Origin: Maea johnstoni
Lineage: Eukaryota; Annelida; Polychaeta; Spionida; Magelonidae
Length of the DNA: 64,000 nucleotides
Direction of reading: 5' to 3'
NCBI GenBank assembly: GCA_963942565.1
Contig: OZ012690.1
Span: 37,391,552 to 37,455,551 of the forward strand
Made by a program: the position numbers and the translations under genes. This document shows positions 33,230 to 44,626 of the stretch, piece after piece; position 1 is the first letter of the stretch, and each line of letters starts with the position of its first letter. The notes beneath the pieces are model-generated. The model had not been told where the DNA came from. It saw nothing but the letters and a program-made list of their open reading frames with translations, and ran no database searches.

Positions 33230-33745
33230 AAGGTTGTGGCTATAGTCCCCGTCAGCAGGGTTAAACTGTGAACCTTTTTATAGAGGAAGCGGAAGCACCA
33301 TAAGGCTTAAGGCTTAAGCATAACCCGGTTTAAATGGGTTGAGAGCACCCTACTTAGAGGACTAGACAGAATCTGGTTAGAGAGTTGGAAAGTACCCTAT
33401 ATGAAGGACTAGAGGGGAAATCCTGTTTTGAGGTTATCCAAGCACAATTTCTCTAGGGTTACACAGATCTCTGTTCATAAGCTGGGGAATAACTCTGTTC
33501 AGAGAATAATACAGGACCCTGTTTTGAGATGGCAGGGAAGACCCTGTTCTGAGGGTGATACAGCACCCTATCTGTTGGCATTTAAAGCACCTTCTCATCA
33601 GGGTTACACAGATCTCTGTTCATAGGCTGGGGTAGAACTCTGACCCTGTTCTGAGGGTGATACAGCACCCTGTTTGTAGGCATTGAAAGCACCCTATTTG
33701 TAGGTATGGCAGCACCCTGTTTAGGGTATAGCAGCATCCTGTTAC
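33230..33745 (+). repeat. Short-unit degenerate tandem repeat, GCACCCTGTTTGTAGG
   Basis: Many copies of (A/C)AGCACCCTRTTTGWAGG-like 20-35 bp units, with CTGTTCATARGCTGGGGWA and GTTCTGAGGGTGATACAG inserted. Two larger blocks (33465-33560 and 33605-33670) repeat in order. Confidence 0.8.
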
Positions 33746-34828
33746 CATGCAGGCCTCACCAGTTGAGATAAATCCCATGTCTGTAGCTTAAGGCAGCGAG
33801 GACAGCACAATAGCTAGAGTAGCTAGAACAATAGCTGTCTGATAACAATAACCTGTTCTTTCTCAGCTTGTCATTCAGAAAAGACATGTTCCCCTAATTC
33901 CCAGTGCGGGTGAAATTGGACATCTCCATTATCTTTGTCAGTCTTGAGTTACTCTTCGCATCTCTTCATTCTCAAGAGTGTGCACTCAATAATGAAAAGA
34001 GCATTGTCTGGCGCCACTTTTAAATTAGATCTTTACTAATAGAATATTTGGGGATATTACTTTCATTGGAACTTTACTAAGAAAATATTTGAGATACAAA
34101 ATTGATCAAATCAGAACAGACTAAATATGCTCTCTTTGAAATATATTGCACATGTATGCTTATTTTCAAAGATTTATTCTCAAAAATATCATTGGTGCAA
34201 GCAGTACTGTCCAAGGGGAATGCTATAGGCTTGGTTGATATAATTTTATGACTCATAATGACTGGTGTGTCTTCCTATTGTTGAAAATGGGAATTTTAGG
34301 ACAATTGTTGTTTTCTATTAGCCGATCTGAAACCAGTTTACAAACTATTCAAGTTCTGGATGAGTTTCAAACTGCCATACAACTCACCAATAAAAGGCTT
34401 ATTGCAGTATCAAATCACAACAACAACAAACCCAGCAGACCCAGAACCAGCAAAAGGGATTAAAACCCTTTCAGACAGCACAGTGCGCGATGCCCCATAG
34501 ATTCGGCGCCCCTGCGGCAGCCTTTGAATGCAGGCAGTCAATCATAATATCATCACACATAATTTACCGCTTACACTCCAACCAAACAGAAAACTCACAA
34601 ATTCCAGGTTGTTGCAGTGTGGTTGATTTGGCAATGTTAAACAAATACCGCCAAGATGCCTCCTGTAGAAAAACTGTGAAGGGGACCTTCATTCAATAAC
34701 AATAATTGAAGGTAAAGGCCCTTTTTGGGTGCTACGTCTATTCAAGGGGTTTTCAGGTTCCACAAGGTTGGGAGTGATGACATTGACAATGATTTATGTG
34801 AACTCTAACTGCTTCAAGCCCAGGTATT
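33746..34828. other. No gene recognised
   Basis: Open frames of 69-71 codons (34248-34463, 34490-34699) are not recognised and lack splice support. No window-wide repeat except the GGCGCCACTTT word at 34010. Confidence 0.3.
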
Positions 34829-34885
34829 AACCCATTCATGACAGGAGATCTCCAGGATAAGTGTCTCCTGGATCTACCAAACTAA
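34829..34885. mobile_element. MITE family B, left end only
   Basis: ATTAACCCATTCATGACAGGAG, then GTGTCTCCTGGATCTACC. Cut off by the repeat that follows. Confidence 0.5.
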
Positions 34886-35370
34886 TGATCATATTGGAAT
34901 TGAGCTTTCCAATGCTGAGGCAACTCTTATACAAAGCACAAGGATGTAGAGATTTTTGAAAACCATCTAAACCCTGCAATGACGGTATTCATTGGATAGT
35001 TCTCACTGAGTACTATCAGATGAGTACCCATGTACCAGGGTTTCAGTAATTTTTAAAGTTTTTTTTGCATGATTTTGTTTTGGCCAAATTAGCCACCAAA
35101 TTAGTCACAAAGTTGTTATGGTCATGTTATGGTAAACAAGTCAAATATATAAAGCCAACATAGTCAATGCAATTTGGTCACAACTGGCACAAATGGATAT
35201 CTTTAACCCTCTAATGGTCTGAGTGCCTCAATTTTATACAGGCAACTTATGATCATATTGGAATCAAGCATTAAGTCACAAAGTTGTTAAGGTCATATAA
35301 TGGTAAACAAGTCAAAAGTATAAAGCCAAAATAGTCAAAGCATTTTAGTCACTACTGGCATGAATGGTTA
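34886..35370 (+). repeat. Tandem pair, first unit split by MITE A
   Basis: Unit text: GATCATATTGGAATNRAGC, then TCACAAAGTTGTTAWGGTCAT, GGTAAACAAGTCAAA, AGTCANTRC..TGGCAYRAATGG. Unit 2 (35250-35370) is uninterrupted and reads AAGCATTAAGTCACAAAG at the junction. In unit 1 a family A MITE lies there. Confidence 0.75.
34903..35098 (+). mobile_element. MITE family A, copy 5
   Basis: CTTTCCAATGCTGAGGC to AAATTAGCCACCAAATTAG, body intact, both extreme ends worn. The empty site in the neighbouring unit holds TTAA. Confidence 0.8.
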
Positions 35371-35902
35371 AACCAAACCCTCTGAATGCCATACTTTTAA
35401 TTCAGAGTGGGACTGGATCTAAGGAGCAAATGAAGAAATGTAATATCTGGGAATTCCCCTGGTGTCACTGGCAACTTTCTCATGTCTCTCGCACCCCAGA
35501 AACCTTTGGGGATAACCCCAACTGGTACCTCAAACCACTGTAGTTGGATTTCTATGCTGAAATATTGATGTGACATTTCGCGATTAATAGGGCGGTGGTA
35601 AGGTACACTGGGGAACTGTAGATAAGGTCGCTACCTAGATACCTGACGCTGAGCTGAAATATTTAGAGCAAACTGACATAAGCTCGTCATTTATTCATTC
35701 AATCTGGCTGGATGCATGAAATATCCGCAAGTGATTACTGTAACTATGTTTACACAGATCCCTGGCAACCTGAGCATCTATTTATCAAGCAGTCCCAACA
35801 TCCCACAACTACTAATACCTGCTTAGCTGCTGACTTCAGCAATAATTCTTCGAATTATTCTCTTATTATAGAATAGGCTACTTGAATACTTATCATAATA
35901 TA

Positions 35903-35904
<2 letters not shown>
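35371..35904. other. No feature recognised
   Basis: Unremarkable, no frame above 60 codons and no repeat. Confidence 0.3.
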
Positions 35905-36113
<209 letters not shown>

Positions 36114-36563
36114 ATATATTTGCTCTCAAATACTAGGGCTTAGAATACAAAGGAAATTTTAACAGGAGCTTGGAATACCAAAGAATTCTTAGGATCTTTC
36201 TCAGGAAAATCCCAGTATTTCCTAGAGAGTCTTGGCTCCATTTGATTAGGGTGGAGTAACAGAGACCAGACATACAGAGGGCATCCTGGAATGTACTCAC
36301 TCCATAAATATAACTGAACACAAACAATTAAACACTGTAATAATTAACCAAGTGCATGATGATTTTATAAATATTTTCAAAAGAATGTGATAAATCACCT
36401 TCTTGACCTATAGATGCCCTTCAGAGAGAGAAATATGTTCCGACTCCAAGCTCAGAAATTATTGGGCAGACTCTGCAGGAGACATAGAAAAACATACAGA
36501 AGAATTTATAGCTGGCAGAGTGTTCATCCCAGAAAGTTCACACTAACCCTAACACGCCCTATG

Positions 36564-36900
36564 CTAACTGCTAATTTGGCACAGTCTGCATTTCAGGAGG
36601 TAATTAGGTATCTTTTATTTGGTAGAGTGTACATTTGGATTTGGAATTTCGTTTTTCATCACTTTTTCTGCCATATTGCGGCTAAGCTGTGACTAGGCAG
36701 TTGTAAAAGTGGAGCAAACCGAAGTACCTGGTGAAAACCACTGCCTTAAACTCCGAGTCACTGACAACTTTCTCACTGGCAACTTTGCCCTGGTATAGTG
36801 TGCATTTTGGGAAGTAAGGTAACTTCTAATTTGGTACAGTATATTCAGTAACTTCTATTTTGGTGCGCTGTGCATTTGGGAAATAAGGTTACTTCTAAAT
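36564..36900 (+). repeat. Degenerate tandem repeat, TTGGTACAGTGTGCATTTGG
   Basis: Units of 45-60 bp: CTAATTTGGCACAGTCTGCATTT, TATTTGGTAGAGTGTACATTTGG, GGTATAGTGTGCATTTTGGGAAGTAAGGTA and GGTGCGCTGTGCATTTGGGAAATAAGGTT (each quoted in part, with gaps). The stretch 36650-36790 (TTTCTGCCATATTGCGGCTA, GTCACTG.CAACTTTC) recurs at 40005-40310. Confidence 0.6.
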
Positions 36901-37660
<760 letters not shown>

Positions 37661-37674
37661 GTGTCTGTGTGTGT

Positions 37675-37905
37675 TTAACCCATTGGCACTCAGAGCGGCC
37701 AAAACAGGCCTGACTATTTTGTTGATATTTCCCTCACATAAGTGTTTTTATCAAAAATATTTGAAGGAGAAATGTTTATCAGAATATTACCAACAACTCT
37801 CCTTCAAATATTTTGTGATAATTTGCTTTATTTTCAAGTTATATTCAAAAGTATGAAAATAGCAGATGATACTTTCCTGGGGAACTCTGAGTGTGAATGG
37901 GTTAA
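37675..37905. mobile_element. MITE family B, full-length reference copy
   Basis: TTAACCCATTGGCACTC to GAGTGTGAATGGGTTAA, 231 bp, TTAA at both edges and inverted ends. A perfect 17-bp inverted repeat, AAAATATTTGAAGGAGA (37754-37770) and its complement (37798-37814), with a 27-nt loop, sits in the middle. Shadow frames of 64-75 codons overlap it. A related fragment (37906-38027, ends GAGGATGAATGGATTAA) follows at once. Confidence 0.85.
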
Positions 37906-38029
37906 ATCATTTGAAGGAGAGTTCCAGGGTAGGTGAGGCTAAATCAGCACATTTCTTCAAACATTTTCAGAAATATACTCTGAAATAGCCTGGCAGTTTT
38001 TGTGTGCTACGAGGATGAATGGATTAAAA

Positions 38030-38520
38030 GACCCCCTTCTGTTACAATAGAGTCAACCTTGTTTGGAGAGAGAGGTGAACATGAATTTATCATAATGTTT
38101 GTTCAAGTTCCACGCATGGAGTACTAGAAGTACAAAAGGTATTTTGCCATTCTTGTATTTTCACAATATTGTGATTGGTTCCCAATAACTTCCTGGCTAT
38201 TCACGTCTATGCAAATCTCGAGTATGGCTATAATGAGGAGGTTGTATGTTTAACCAATGCTTTCCTAGAATGCACACACGCAAATATTTTGATGAATAAG
38301 TTATACACCAGACACTTTAAGAACCTGGGTACAAGTGCTCATATCCAGAAGGCATTCATATGTAAGAGGCTTGCTACAAATAGCGTGTAGTATCTACATA
38401 TCAACGATGGAGATTCAACTGTTCTACAGAAAATATCTGAAAGTATGCAAGTATGCTGTATTTAGTTTTACACCACTCAAGACTTGTTGAAATACATTTC
38501 TTGATACCGAAATTATTTGC
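38030..38520. other. No feature recognised
   Basis: A 71-codon plus frame (38175-38390) is not recognised and has no splice support. Confidence 0.3.
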
Positions 38521-38523
38521 TTA

Positions 38524-38628
<105 letters not shown>

Positions 38629-38924
38629 TCATACATTTATATACACTAGATCTGATCCAGGTGCCTCGAGAGAAGAATAGAGTGACAACCTATAGAACAG
38701 ATGTTGAGCGCGACCTTCGACTACAATGAAACCCTCATAAATCGCCTGACATGCAGTGCCAGCCTATAGCTAGTGAAGGTTGTTGTAGTTATCCCGAGCT
38801 ATCACCTAAGCCATGCAGTCCTCAGGCACCTGTGGTCAAAATGGTTTAATGATAACAACAACACTAACGGCAGCAGCATCAAATATGCTCATATCTCCGT
38901 TTCCGAAACAGTCAGCAGCCTTAC

Positions 38925-39109
38925 CTGATTCCATCTCCTGGGTTGGTACCGGGAGGCGAAGTCGAGCTTCGCAAACTCCGCCGAAGTGCCCCATTACGTA
39001 AACTTTCACCATCCTTCATCCTCCACACTGGACCATTAGGTAAAATCCCAAAGCGTTGTTGTTGTTGTTGTTGTTGTTGTTGTTGATGGGGCCTTGTCTC
39101 AAGGCTCAT
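38925..39109 (-). CDS. Candidate first coding exon with polyglutamine
   Basis: On the minus strand an ATG at 39107-39109 in good context (A at -3, GGAAAATGA) opens a frame MSLETRPH, then ten glutamines, then RFGILPNGPVWRMKDGE and SLRNGALRRSLRSSTSPPG. It runs to a strong donor, AATCAG|GTAAGG, with the GT at 38923-38924. The exon would be 185 bp and end in phase 2. The frame is also open upstream to another ATG at 39154, but a pyrimidine-rich CTGTCTTCAACAG sits just before 39113, so either a transcription start or a splice acceptor could define the left edge. The polyglutamine comes from a (GTT)n tract that may be plain microsatellite. No domain is recognised. The 600 bp to the right (39150-39740) is free of repeats and relatively CpG-containing, as expected of a 5' region. 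Confidence 0.4.
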
Positions 39110-39154
39110 TTTCCCATCTGTTGAAGACAGCCATGTAAATGATCCGAGTAGCAA

Positions 39155-39890
39155 TACCTAACTGTGATGGTCGCAACAAACGTTACACCGAGTTCACAAA
39201 AACAATGTCCCAGACAACTGTGAACTAACCCACTCACTCACTCTCTCTCTCTGTCTCTCGCTAATACCGGATTGCCATGGTTTTGTGATTATTTGTGGGT
39301 CAGGGAAGCTGAGAGGGAGAGAGGTCTACGACAACCCTCTATCACCAATGAGATTCGCCAGCGGACTGACGACTCTGCCTCACTGGTGTATTTTTCAATG
39401 CTTCATAGCGAACTGTCGAAGCATGAAGCTCTCAATCTGCACCGACTCTTTATTTGGGTCACAGCAGTCTATGGTCACATGATATCCACATTGCAGGGCC
39501 CTGACCTTAAGCAGGGTCCTCTGGGAACATGGATACTCTCACCTCCATCACAAGGCAGGTGCATGTTAAGACTGGAAAGTAGCTTTTTTCAACGTGACAA
39601 AAACAAAACGCGGACGATTTGACGATAACAAAACCTCTCTGGAAAATTAAACCCTCACTGGGTGGTTTATCATTTTCGTGTTAACACGAGAAGTTTTCCG
39701 TCCACAGCAGTTGATTCACATAGAAGGAGTTGGTACTATTATAGCAGAGACACACAGTGCCTCCTCAGAGTGTTGTCAACCTGAAAGTCTAATTTCGGGC
39801 TAAGCCCAATAATGGGTCTGCGCTCTCATTGTATTTGCTCCAGGCCTTTCCAAGCAGCTATTCTGCAACACACCTCTGAGGAGGCAAAAG
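39155..39890 (-). promoter_or_regulatory. Possible 5' flank of the exon at 38.9-39.1 kb
   Basis: Repeat-poor, moderately CpG-containing DNA with a short (CT)n tract (39238-39258). The plus strand has a 116-codon frame (39272-39622) that I do not recognise. Assignment as promoter is only by position. Confidence 0.2.
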
Positions 39891-39894
39891 ATGT

Positions 39895-40180
39895 ACATGA
39901 GCGGTTCTGAAACTCACAATGAGGAAGGGAACAGTATCTAGCCAACAGACTCAGAAAACTGGTTCATTAACCAATATCATACCTTAATTTGGAATAAAAT
40001 TGATCTTCACTTTTTCTGCCATATTACGGCTACATGAGCTGGTCTGCAACTCACAAGGAAGGGAACTGTATGTATCGCAGAGACTCAAACACCTGGAACA
40101 GCTAAAAACAGGTCCATTTACCAAAATCATGCCTTTAATTGTAATTTTGTTTATCCTTACTTTTCTGCCATATTGCAGCT
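39895..40180 (+). repeat. Tandem pair, about 139-bp unit
   Basis: TACATGAGC.GGT.CTGNAACTCACAA and ACTTTTCTGCCATATT.CRGCTA mark both units. A third, longer-range relative is at 36640-36790. Confidence 0.75.
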
Positions 40181-40825
40181 ATGTTTTAAGTTGCTAGTGC
40201 TGCTAACTTGACTTTCTAGTTGTACTAAAGTGGTGGATGAAACAAGACTTCAAGAGGACCTGGCAAAAACTACTGCCTAACCATAAGTCACTGGCAACTT
40301 TCCCACATGCCCATGTCATGGTTTACATACCAGCCAACTATGTTCTTACTATTTTTGCAATACCTTTGCATCCAGATCATTTTCCTGAAAATGTTGAGTC
40401 CAGTCTAGCACTTGTATATCAATTCATTCTATTGTAGTTTGCCTTTCTATATTTTCCCTACTTCCTAGTAAAACATTCCTGGTAAGATGAATGACTCATT
40501 ATGTTTTTGCTTTCTGAGAAGCCCACAATTGATGCTAATTTTAAGTTCATACTCTTTCATAAAAAAATCTTGAAAAATATCAATAGCCAATTCATTTTTC
40601 CCCATGAGTTTATCTGCATGTTTATCATGTGTAGAAGATTTAGATTTATGAAAATCAATCACATGCTGAATGTAATTGAATTTACTTCTGAATCACAAAC
40701 ATTCCTTTTTCAAATACATGTGATTTCTCACTTACAACCAGGCTGCAAGTTTCATGATACTGCACAGTTTTTTGCTTCATTCCAATGTTATTGCTATACA
40801 TATCAACCTTCACAGAGGCCAATTT
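40181..40825. other. Unassigned AT-rich sequence
   Basis: A 108-codon plus frame (40501-40827) and a 65-codon minus frame overlap each other. The plus translation is Phe/Ile/His-rich with no recognisable domain. No splice support. Confidence 0.3.
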
Positions 40826-40829
40826 AAGG

Positions 40830-41035
40830 AGCCAAATAATTAAGATGAAATCGTTTTTATCGAAAACATAGTAAGAAAAACATTTGAAAAAGAAATTTTG
40901 TTAGAACATTAATAACAACTCTTCTTCAAATATTTGAAAAATCATTCTCAGTTCCAAAGTTATTGTCAAAGGTATTATAGATCCAGATGAAAATTTCTTG
41001 AGAAACGTTAAAGCATGTGTTGTTTAAGGGTAACT
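40830..41035. mobile_element. MITE family B, decayed ends
   Basis: Arms ACATTTGAAAAAGAAATTTTG and CTCTTCTTCAAATATTT, tail GTTATTGTCAAAGGTATTATAGATCCAGATGA (in part) and AATTTCTTGAGAAACG are clear. Outer ends worn. Confidence 0.65.
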
Positions 41036-41623
41036 AGATCTGACGCTTATCAAGGCCCTGACTAACTGTGGCAGGAGTCTTTGGAAGAAATCCTAACATT
41101 TACATAGAATCATCTAAAAAATCCCCGGGTATTCCCAGAGCATTTGGTATAGGTAGAATAACTCGACCTCAGGGATAAATACATTAACTTTACATGAACC
41201 TGTATTTATAAAGAGCCAGACAAACCATTAGTTCATGAAATATCATCTTAAATATTGATTTAAGCAAGGCTTTCTGTCCTTTGTGAGAGATAAATTCATT
41301 TGCTTTCTGCCCAACTTGAGCATAATCGTCGTGTTTTGTGTAAGCGCTGTGTATCGCCTAGAGGGACCCCTGGGGACTTGAAACTAATCGGGCGTGCATG
41401 TCAATTTCAACATGGCTTTGTGATATGGCACAATCATCGGCAAAATATGAGAAGTTTCTAGTGCAGACAATTAACCCTGATCGATACATATCTAATGTAA
41501 CATGCATGTAAAGAGCAAATAATATAATTGCTGAAACTGAGAGGAGTCAGTTGCCACTTTCCCATGGTTGCCAGACTTTAAGTGCAATGCAAATGTGCAT
41601 TTTCATTATAAGTGCAATTTATT
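41036..41623. other. No feature recognised
   Basis: No frame above 60 codons; a GGAAGAAATCCTAACA / AAAATCCCCGGGTATTCC stretch resembles those near 9425 and 36165. Confidence 0.3.
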
Positions 41624-42015
41624 TTAACCCATTCACCTGCATATATCCTCTGAAAAATATTGTCTGGCCCCCACCATACTTGTGAAAACAACTTTCAAAA
41701 TAATCCTAAATCCACCAAATATTTGAAGTGTAGTCGCAAGTAAGATTATAATATACATTTCCCCTTCAAAATATTTCTAAATATTTGTGATGTTGCAGAA
41801 ATATCGCCATTCTAGTCAGGCAGTTTTGAGTGCTTGAGGCAGTGCACACATTATCTGACATCCTTGAATATAACTCGTCAAATAGAGTGACATTTGAAAA
41901 ATATTTGAAAAGGAACAACAATCTCAGTTAAATACTTCTCAAGGTATTCCTCTGCAATCAAGCTATTTTTATATTTTTCAGAATATTTGTATGCTTCAGG
42001 TATGAATGTGTGAAG
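41624..42015. mobile_element. MITE family B plus a second fragment
   Basis: TTAACCCATTCACCTGC opens a copy with AAATATTTGAAGTGTAG and CCCCTTCAAAATATTTC arms. A second, worn body (AAATATTTGAAAAGGAAC, ACTTCTCAAGGTATTCC) follows and ends GGTATGAATGTGTGAAG at about 42015. Confidence 0.55.
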
Positions 42016-42106
42016 TGTTAGGCAAATGTGCGTTTTCATTATAGGTGTAGTTTATACTTAGATTAAATGCTTTCTAGACATGAAATTGGAACCAGAGGAC
42101 ATATTA

Positions 42107-42318
42107 TTAACCCATTCATTCCTGTAGCGGCCAAAAAGGCCTAACTGTTTAGTTAATCATATCTCCCTGGAAATACATATTTTGGAAAATATTTGAAGGA
42201 GAAATTTTCATAAAAATGAAATAAAACATTCTACTTCAAATATTTTGAGAAGTCAAGCATAATTCCTAAGTTGTTTTCAAAATCACCTTTGATCCAGACG
42301 ACATCCTCAGGATGTTAA
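42107..42318. mobile_element. MITE family B, full length
   Basis: TTAACCCATTCATTCCTG to CCTCAGGATGTTAA, arms AAATATTTGAAGGAGAAA and CTACTTCAAATATTTTG. TTAA at both edges; directly abuts the CpG-rich patch on its right. Confidence 0.8.
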
Positions 42319-42368
42319 CCCTCACAGCGCGGCTCACAAGCGGGGCCCGGTTTCAAAAAGCTACTTAC

Positions 42369-42427
42369 GTTTGCGCCACACGAGCCCTGCCCGGTCTGCA
42401 TGGCGGCCGATCGCAGGCCGCCGCCAT
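42369..42427 (-). CDS. Candidate first coding exon, MAAACDRPPCRPG..
   Basis: Minus strand: ATG at 42425-42427 in CCAACATGGCGGCGG, a fine translation-start context and also a YY1-like word. The frame gives MAAACDRPPCRPGRARVAQ plus two bases, then a strong donor AC|GTAAGTAG (GT at 42367-42368). At 59 bp it is short, very GC-rich for this window and Ala/Arg/Pro-rich, like many first exons or mitochondrial-type leaders. The sequence is too short to name. The next exon would be to the left, beyond a family B MITE. An alternative ATG in another frame (42381-42383, MQTGQGSC) exists. Confidence 0.42.
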
Positions 42428-42429
42428 GT

Positions 42430-42665
42430 TGGTTAACTTCGATTAATCTAGAAGTTATCCAACATGTTTGGCGAAATAACTTGAGAATAGGTGAAATAAA
42501 TATCTCACCTATTCTCACATGTCTTTCTTTGTCAGATTGACAAAGGAAAACATTAATAATCTACATATAAATATGCACTTCCCCCAGCCGTAGGACAAGC
42601 TTTTCTCGGCGGTTGTGCATGTGCGGGTTGCGCTGCTGCCGTGAAATGGTTGCCTTGGGTCTCCT
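42430..42665. promoter_or_regulatory. CpG-containing flank with nested perfect hairpins
   Basis: To the right of the candidate exon: a 12-bp perfect stem GAGAATAGGTGA/TCACCTATTCTC (42483-42494, 42505-42516), an 8-bp stem CTTTGTCA/TGACAAAG (42526-42544), and a second CpG-rich stretch (42590-42660, GCCGTAGGAC, TTCTCGGCGG, GGGTTGCGCTGC). This may be the promoter of the minus-strand exon. Motif-level evidence only. Confidence 0.3.
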
Positions 42666-43017
42666 ACAGTAGGTAACACTTTTATATTTTTAAATTTTGG
42701 GCATTTAATGCCTTTATTTGTGAAAAAATGCCACGTTGTCAATGGCAACTGAAATGATACAATTGTATTATACAATGTTGCGCTCCCCCTCTTTCAACTC
42801 TACCTGCCTGATACAATGTATTTCATACACTGTGGTAAACTGTATCTATAAGTATTATACAATGTTGCTCTCCCCCTCTTTCAACTCTATCTATAAAATT
42901 ATACAATGTTGCAAAAAGGTTCCAACTCTACACCAATACATCACTAGGCTGATATGGAGAATAAGTGCATGTGTACTCAGACATGACATTAGTGGTGTTA
43001 CAACTCTCCTCTCTATT

Positions 43018-43240
43018 TGACTGCCACCTGTCTCTCTACTGCCCTTAATTGACTGCCCCCCTATCTCTCTACTGCCCCTTTATCAACTGCCCGTGTCTCT
43101 ACTGTCCCTTTATTGACTGCCCCCTGTATCCCAACTCCCCCTTTATTGACTGCCCCTGTCATTGTACTGCCCATTTATCGACTGTCCCTTTATCAACTGC
43201 CTCCCCCTGTCACTCTACTGCCCCTTAATTGACTGCCTCT
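43018..43240 (+). repeat. TTGACTGCCCC minisatellite
   Basis: About eight units of 25-34 bp: (A/T)TTGACTGCCCC, CTGTCTCTCTACTGCCC, TTTAT. C-rich on the plus strand. Confidence 0.85.
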
Positions 43241-43662
43241 TTGCAACATTATGAACACTACTTATTTATCATGCGTTCTATTTTTTGGCACTTGCTGTTG
43301 GACTCCCACTGATAACATTGGCGGGGGGGGGGGGGGGGGGGTGTTTGATTGCATCCTATGTCTGCAGTGTAATCGATGCTTGAAAATTGTGATCGATTAT
43401 GAACACTACTTATTTATCATGCGTTCTTTTTTTTTGGCACTTGCTGTTGGACTCCCACTGATAACATGGGATGGGGGTGATGATTGGTTACATCCTATGT
43501 TTCCTTTTCTATCCCCTGTAAATTCCTTTTTGCATCTCTTTGCAACATTTTGTTCTGACTTTGCAACTTTCTGAACACTACTTATTTATCATGCTTTCTA
43601 TTTTTTCGCACATGCTGTTGGTCTCCCACTGATAACATTGGGGGGGGGGGGGGGGGGGTCTG
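43240..43662 (+). repeat. Three tandem units with poly-G runs
   Basis: Each unit holds AACACTACTTATTTATCATG, GGCACTTGCTGTTGGACTCC (third: CGCACATGCTGTTGGTCTCC) and CACTGATAACATTGG. Units 1 and 3 then have about 18 consecutive G (43322-43341, 43640-43658). In unit 2 the run is replaced by GATGGGGGTG. Period about 155-190 bp. Confidence 0.88.
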
Positions 43663-43705
43663 CAGTGTATAATCAATGCCGCGCTATAAAAACTAAAGCG
43701 TGCCC

Positions 43706-44051
43706 AGGGCACGACGTTAACTTTTGCAGCGACTTGCCCCGTAGGGCAAGTGACATTGAATTTTCACTTGCCCTACTCCAACTTACACTTGCCCTTGAAA
43801 AATTGTATGTTTTATAATGTTTCATTTAAAACCAAGTAGAACATGGTTCTGGCATGTGAAAGCATATTTTCTAGGACAAGCTTGGATGCCAGACCACGAA
43901 ACTTGCACATATTCTCAAAAGTAAACCTGAAATATACAAAGCGTACTTTCCAAGTGGGGCAAGCAACATGCAGTTTTCACTTGACCCACAGCTATAATTT
44001 ACAAATTCTACTTGCCCGGGGCAATGGGGCAAGCACCAATGTCGAGCCCTG
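43706..44051. mobile_element. Palindromic CTTGCCC element inside the Helitron-like element
   Basis: CAGGGCACGACGTTAAC and AATGTCGAGCCCTG are inverted ends. GTGCC lies next to both (adjacent on the left, two bases out on the right). The body has eight or more CTTGCCC/GGGCAAG words in both orientations. About 346 bp, non-coding; open frames across it are shadows. Confidence 0.65.
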
Positions 44052-44350
44052 CAGTGCCTATTCTTTGCAAGCAGGGGGCCTGCTATAAGGTGGGCCTGAA
44101 CTTTTTATTGTTTTCTGATTGATGCTGGTGATAACTCATAACTGAGAACTAGAAACTAAAGATACAAGAGCAACGCCAATCGTTCAGTAAGTGATTAGGG
44201 TAGTTTGATTGTGTTCTTTTTATTCATTTACTTATTTTTTATTATTCTATGCCTCTAAACCTCCTGCACATCATTGAGTAACACTTCGAATCCAAACCCG
44301 TGCTGTGCACGGGGGCCTGCTAGTAGTAATAATTCAACAGTGATACTCAC

Positions 44351-44457
44351 TGGAATCGATCTTTTGCGATGTTGACAGCGCTTCGCAGCTCGCGGGCGCT
44401 ACTAAATCGAGTACTTCCAGTTTTGTATTTCGATCGGAATTTGTTAATCCCTGACAT
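44351..44457 (-). CDS. Candidate first coding exon, basic N-terminus
   Basis: Minus strand: ATG at 44455-44457 begins MSGINKFRSKYKTGSTRFSS, then ARELRSAVNIAKDRF. It reaches a strong donor, TTCCA|GTGAGTATC (GT at 44349-44350), after 107 bp (phase 2). Six arginines and five lysines in 35 residues make it strongly basic. A weak acceptor-like ATTGAATTTAG directly precedes the ATG, so it might instead be an internal exon. The ATG overlaps one arm of an 11-bp inverted repeat. Not recognised. The opposite strand carries an 81-codon frame, so coding is not proved. Confidence 0.35.
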
Positions 44458-44613
44458 CCTAAATTCAATAAAGTTAATTTTTATATCAAATGGATGTCAG
44501 GGAATAAGAATGTGTACTTTATTTTCTGAAAAAAAAAGTGAAGTATGGGAAAAGATCGTTTTAGAACAAGTGCGAAGCAAATTTCTTCGCACTTTTTTCA
44601 AGCCGCCATTTTG
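44449..44613. promoter_or_regulatory. Inverted repeats and a YY1-like word
   Basis: CCCTGACATCC (44449-44459) is repeated inverted at 44492-44502. A second perfect stem AAGTGCGAAG/CTTCGCACTT lies at about 44569-44595. A minus-strand CAAAATGGCGGC (44602-44613), the form of YY1 sites at TATA-less promoters, follows. Confidence 0.35.
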
Positions 44614-44626
44614 AAAATCGGCATTT

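Larger units (their letters stand above)
42767..44323 (+). mobile_element. Helitron-like element with tandem-repeat core (5' end unsure)
   Basis: The right end has the Helitron hallmark: a hairpin CCCGTGC-TGT-GCACGGG (44297-44313), then ten bases to the terminal CTAG (44320-44323), followed by T. Tandem blocks fill the interior: ATTATACAATGTTGC units (42767-42915), a TTGACTGCCCC minisatellite (43018-43240) and three 160-bp units with poly-G (43240-43660). It encodes no Rep-helicase. Non-autonomous Helitron-like elements with a tandem core (HINE, bivalve pearl) are known. The left edge near 42767 is a guess. Confidence 0.5.
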
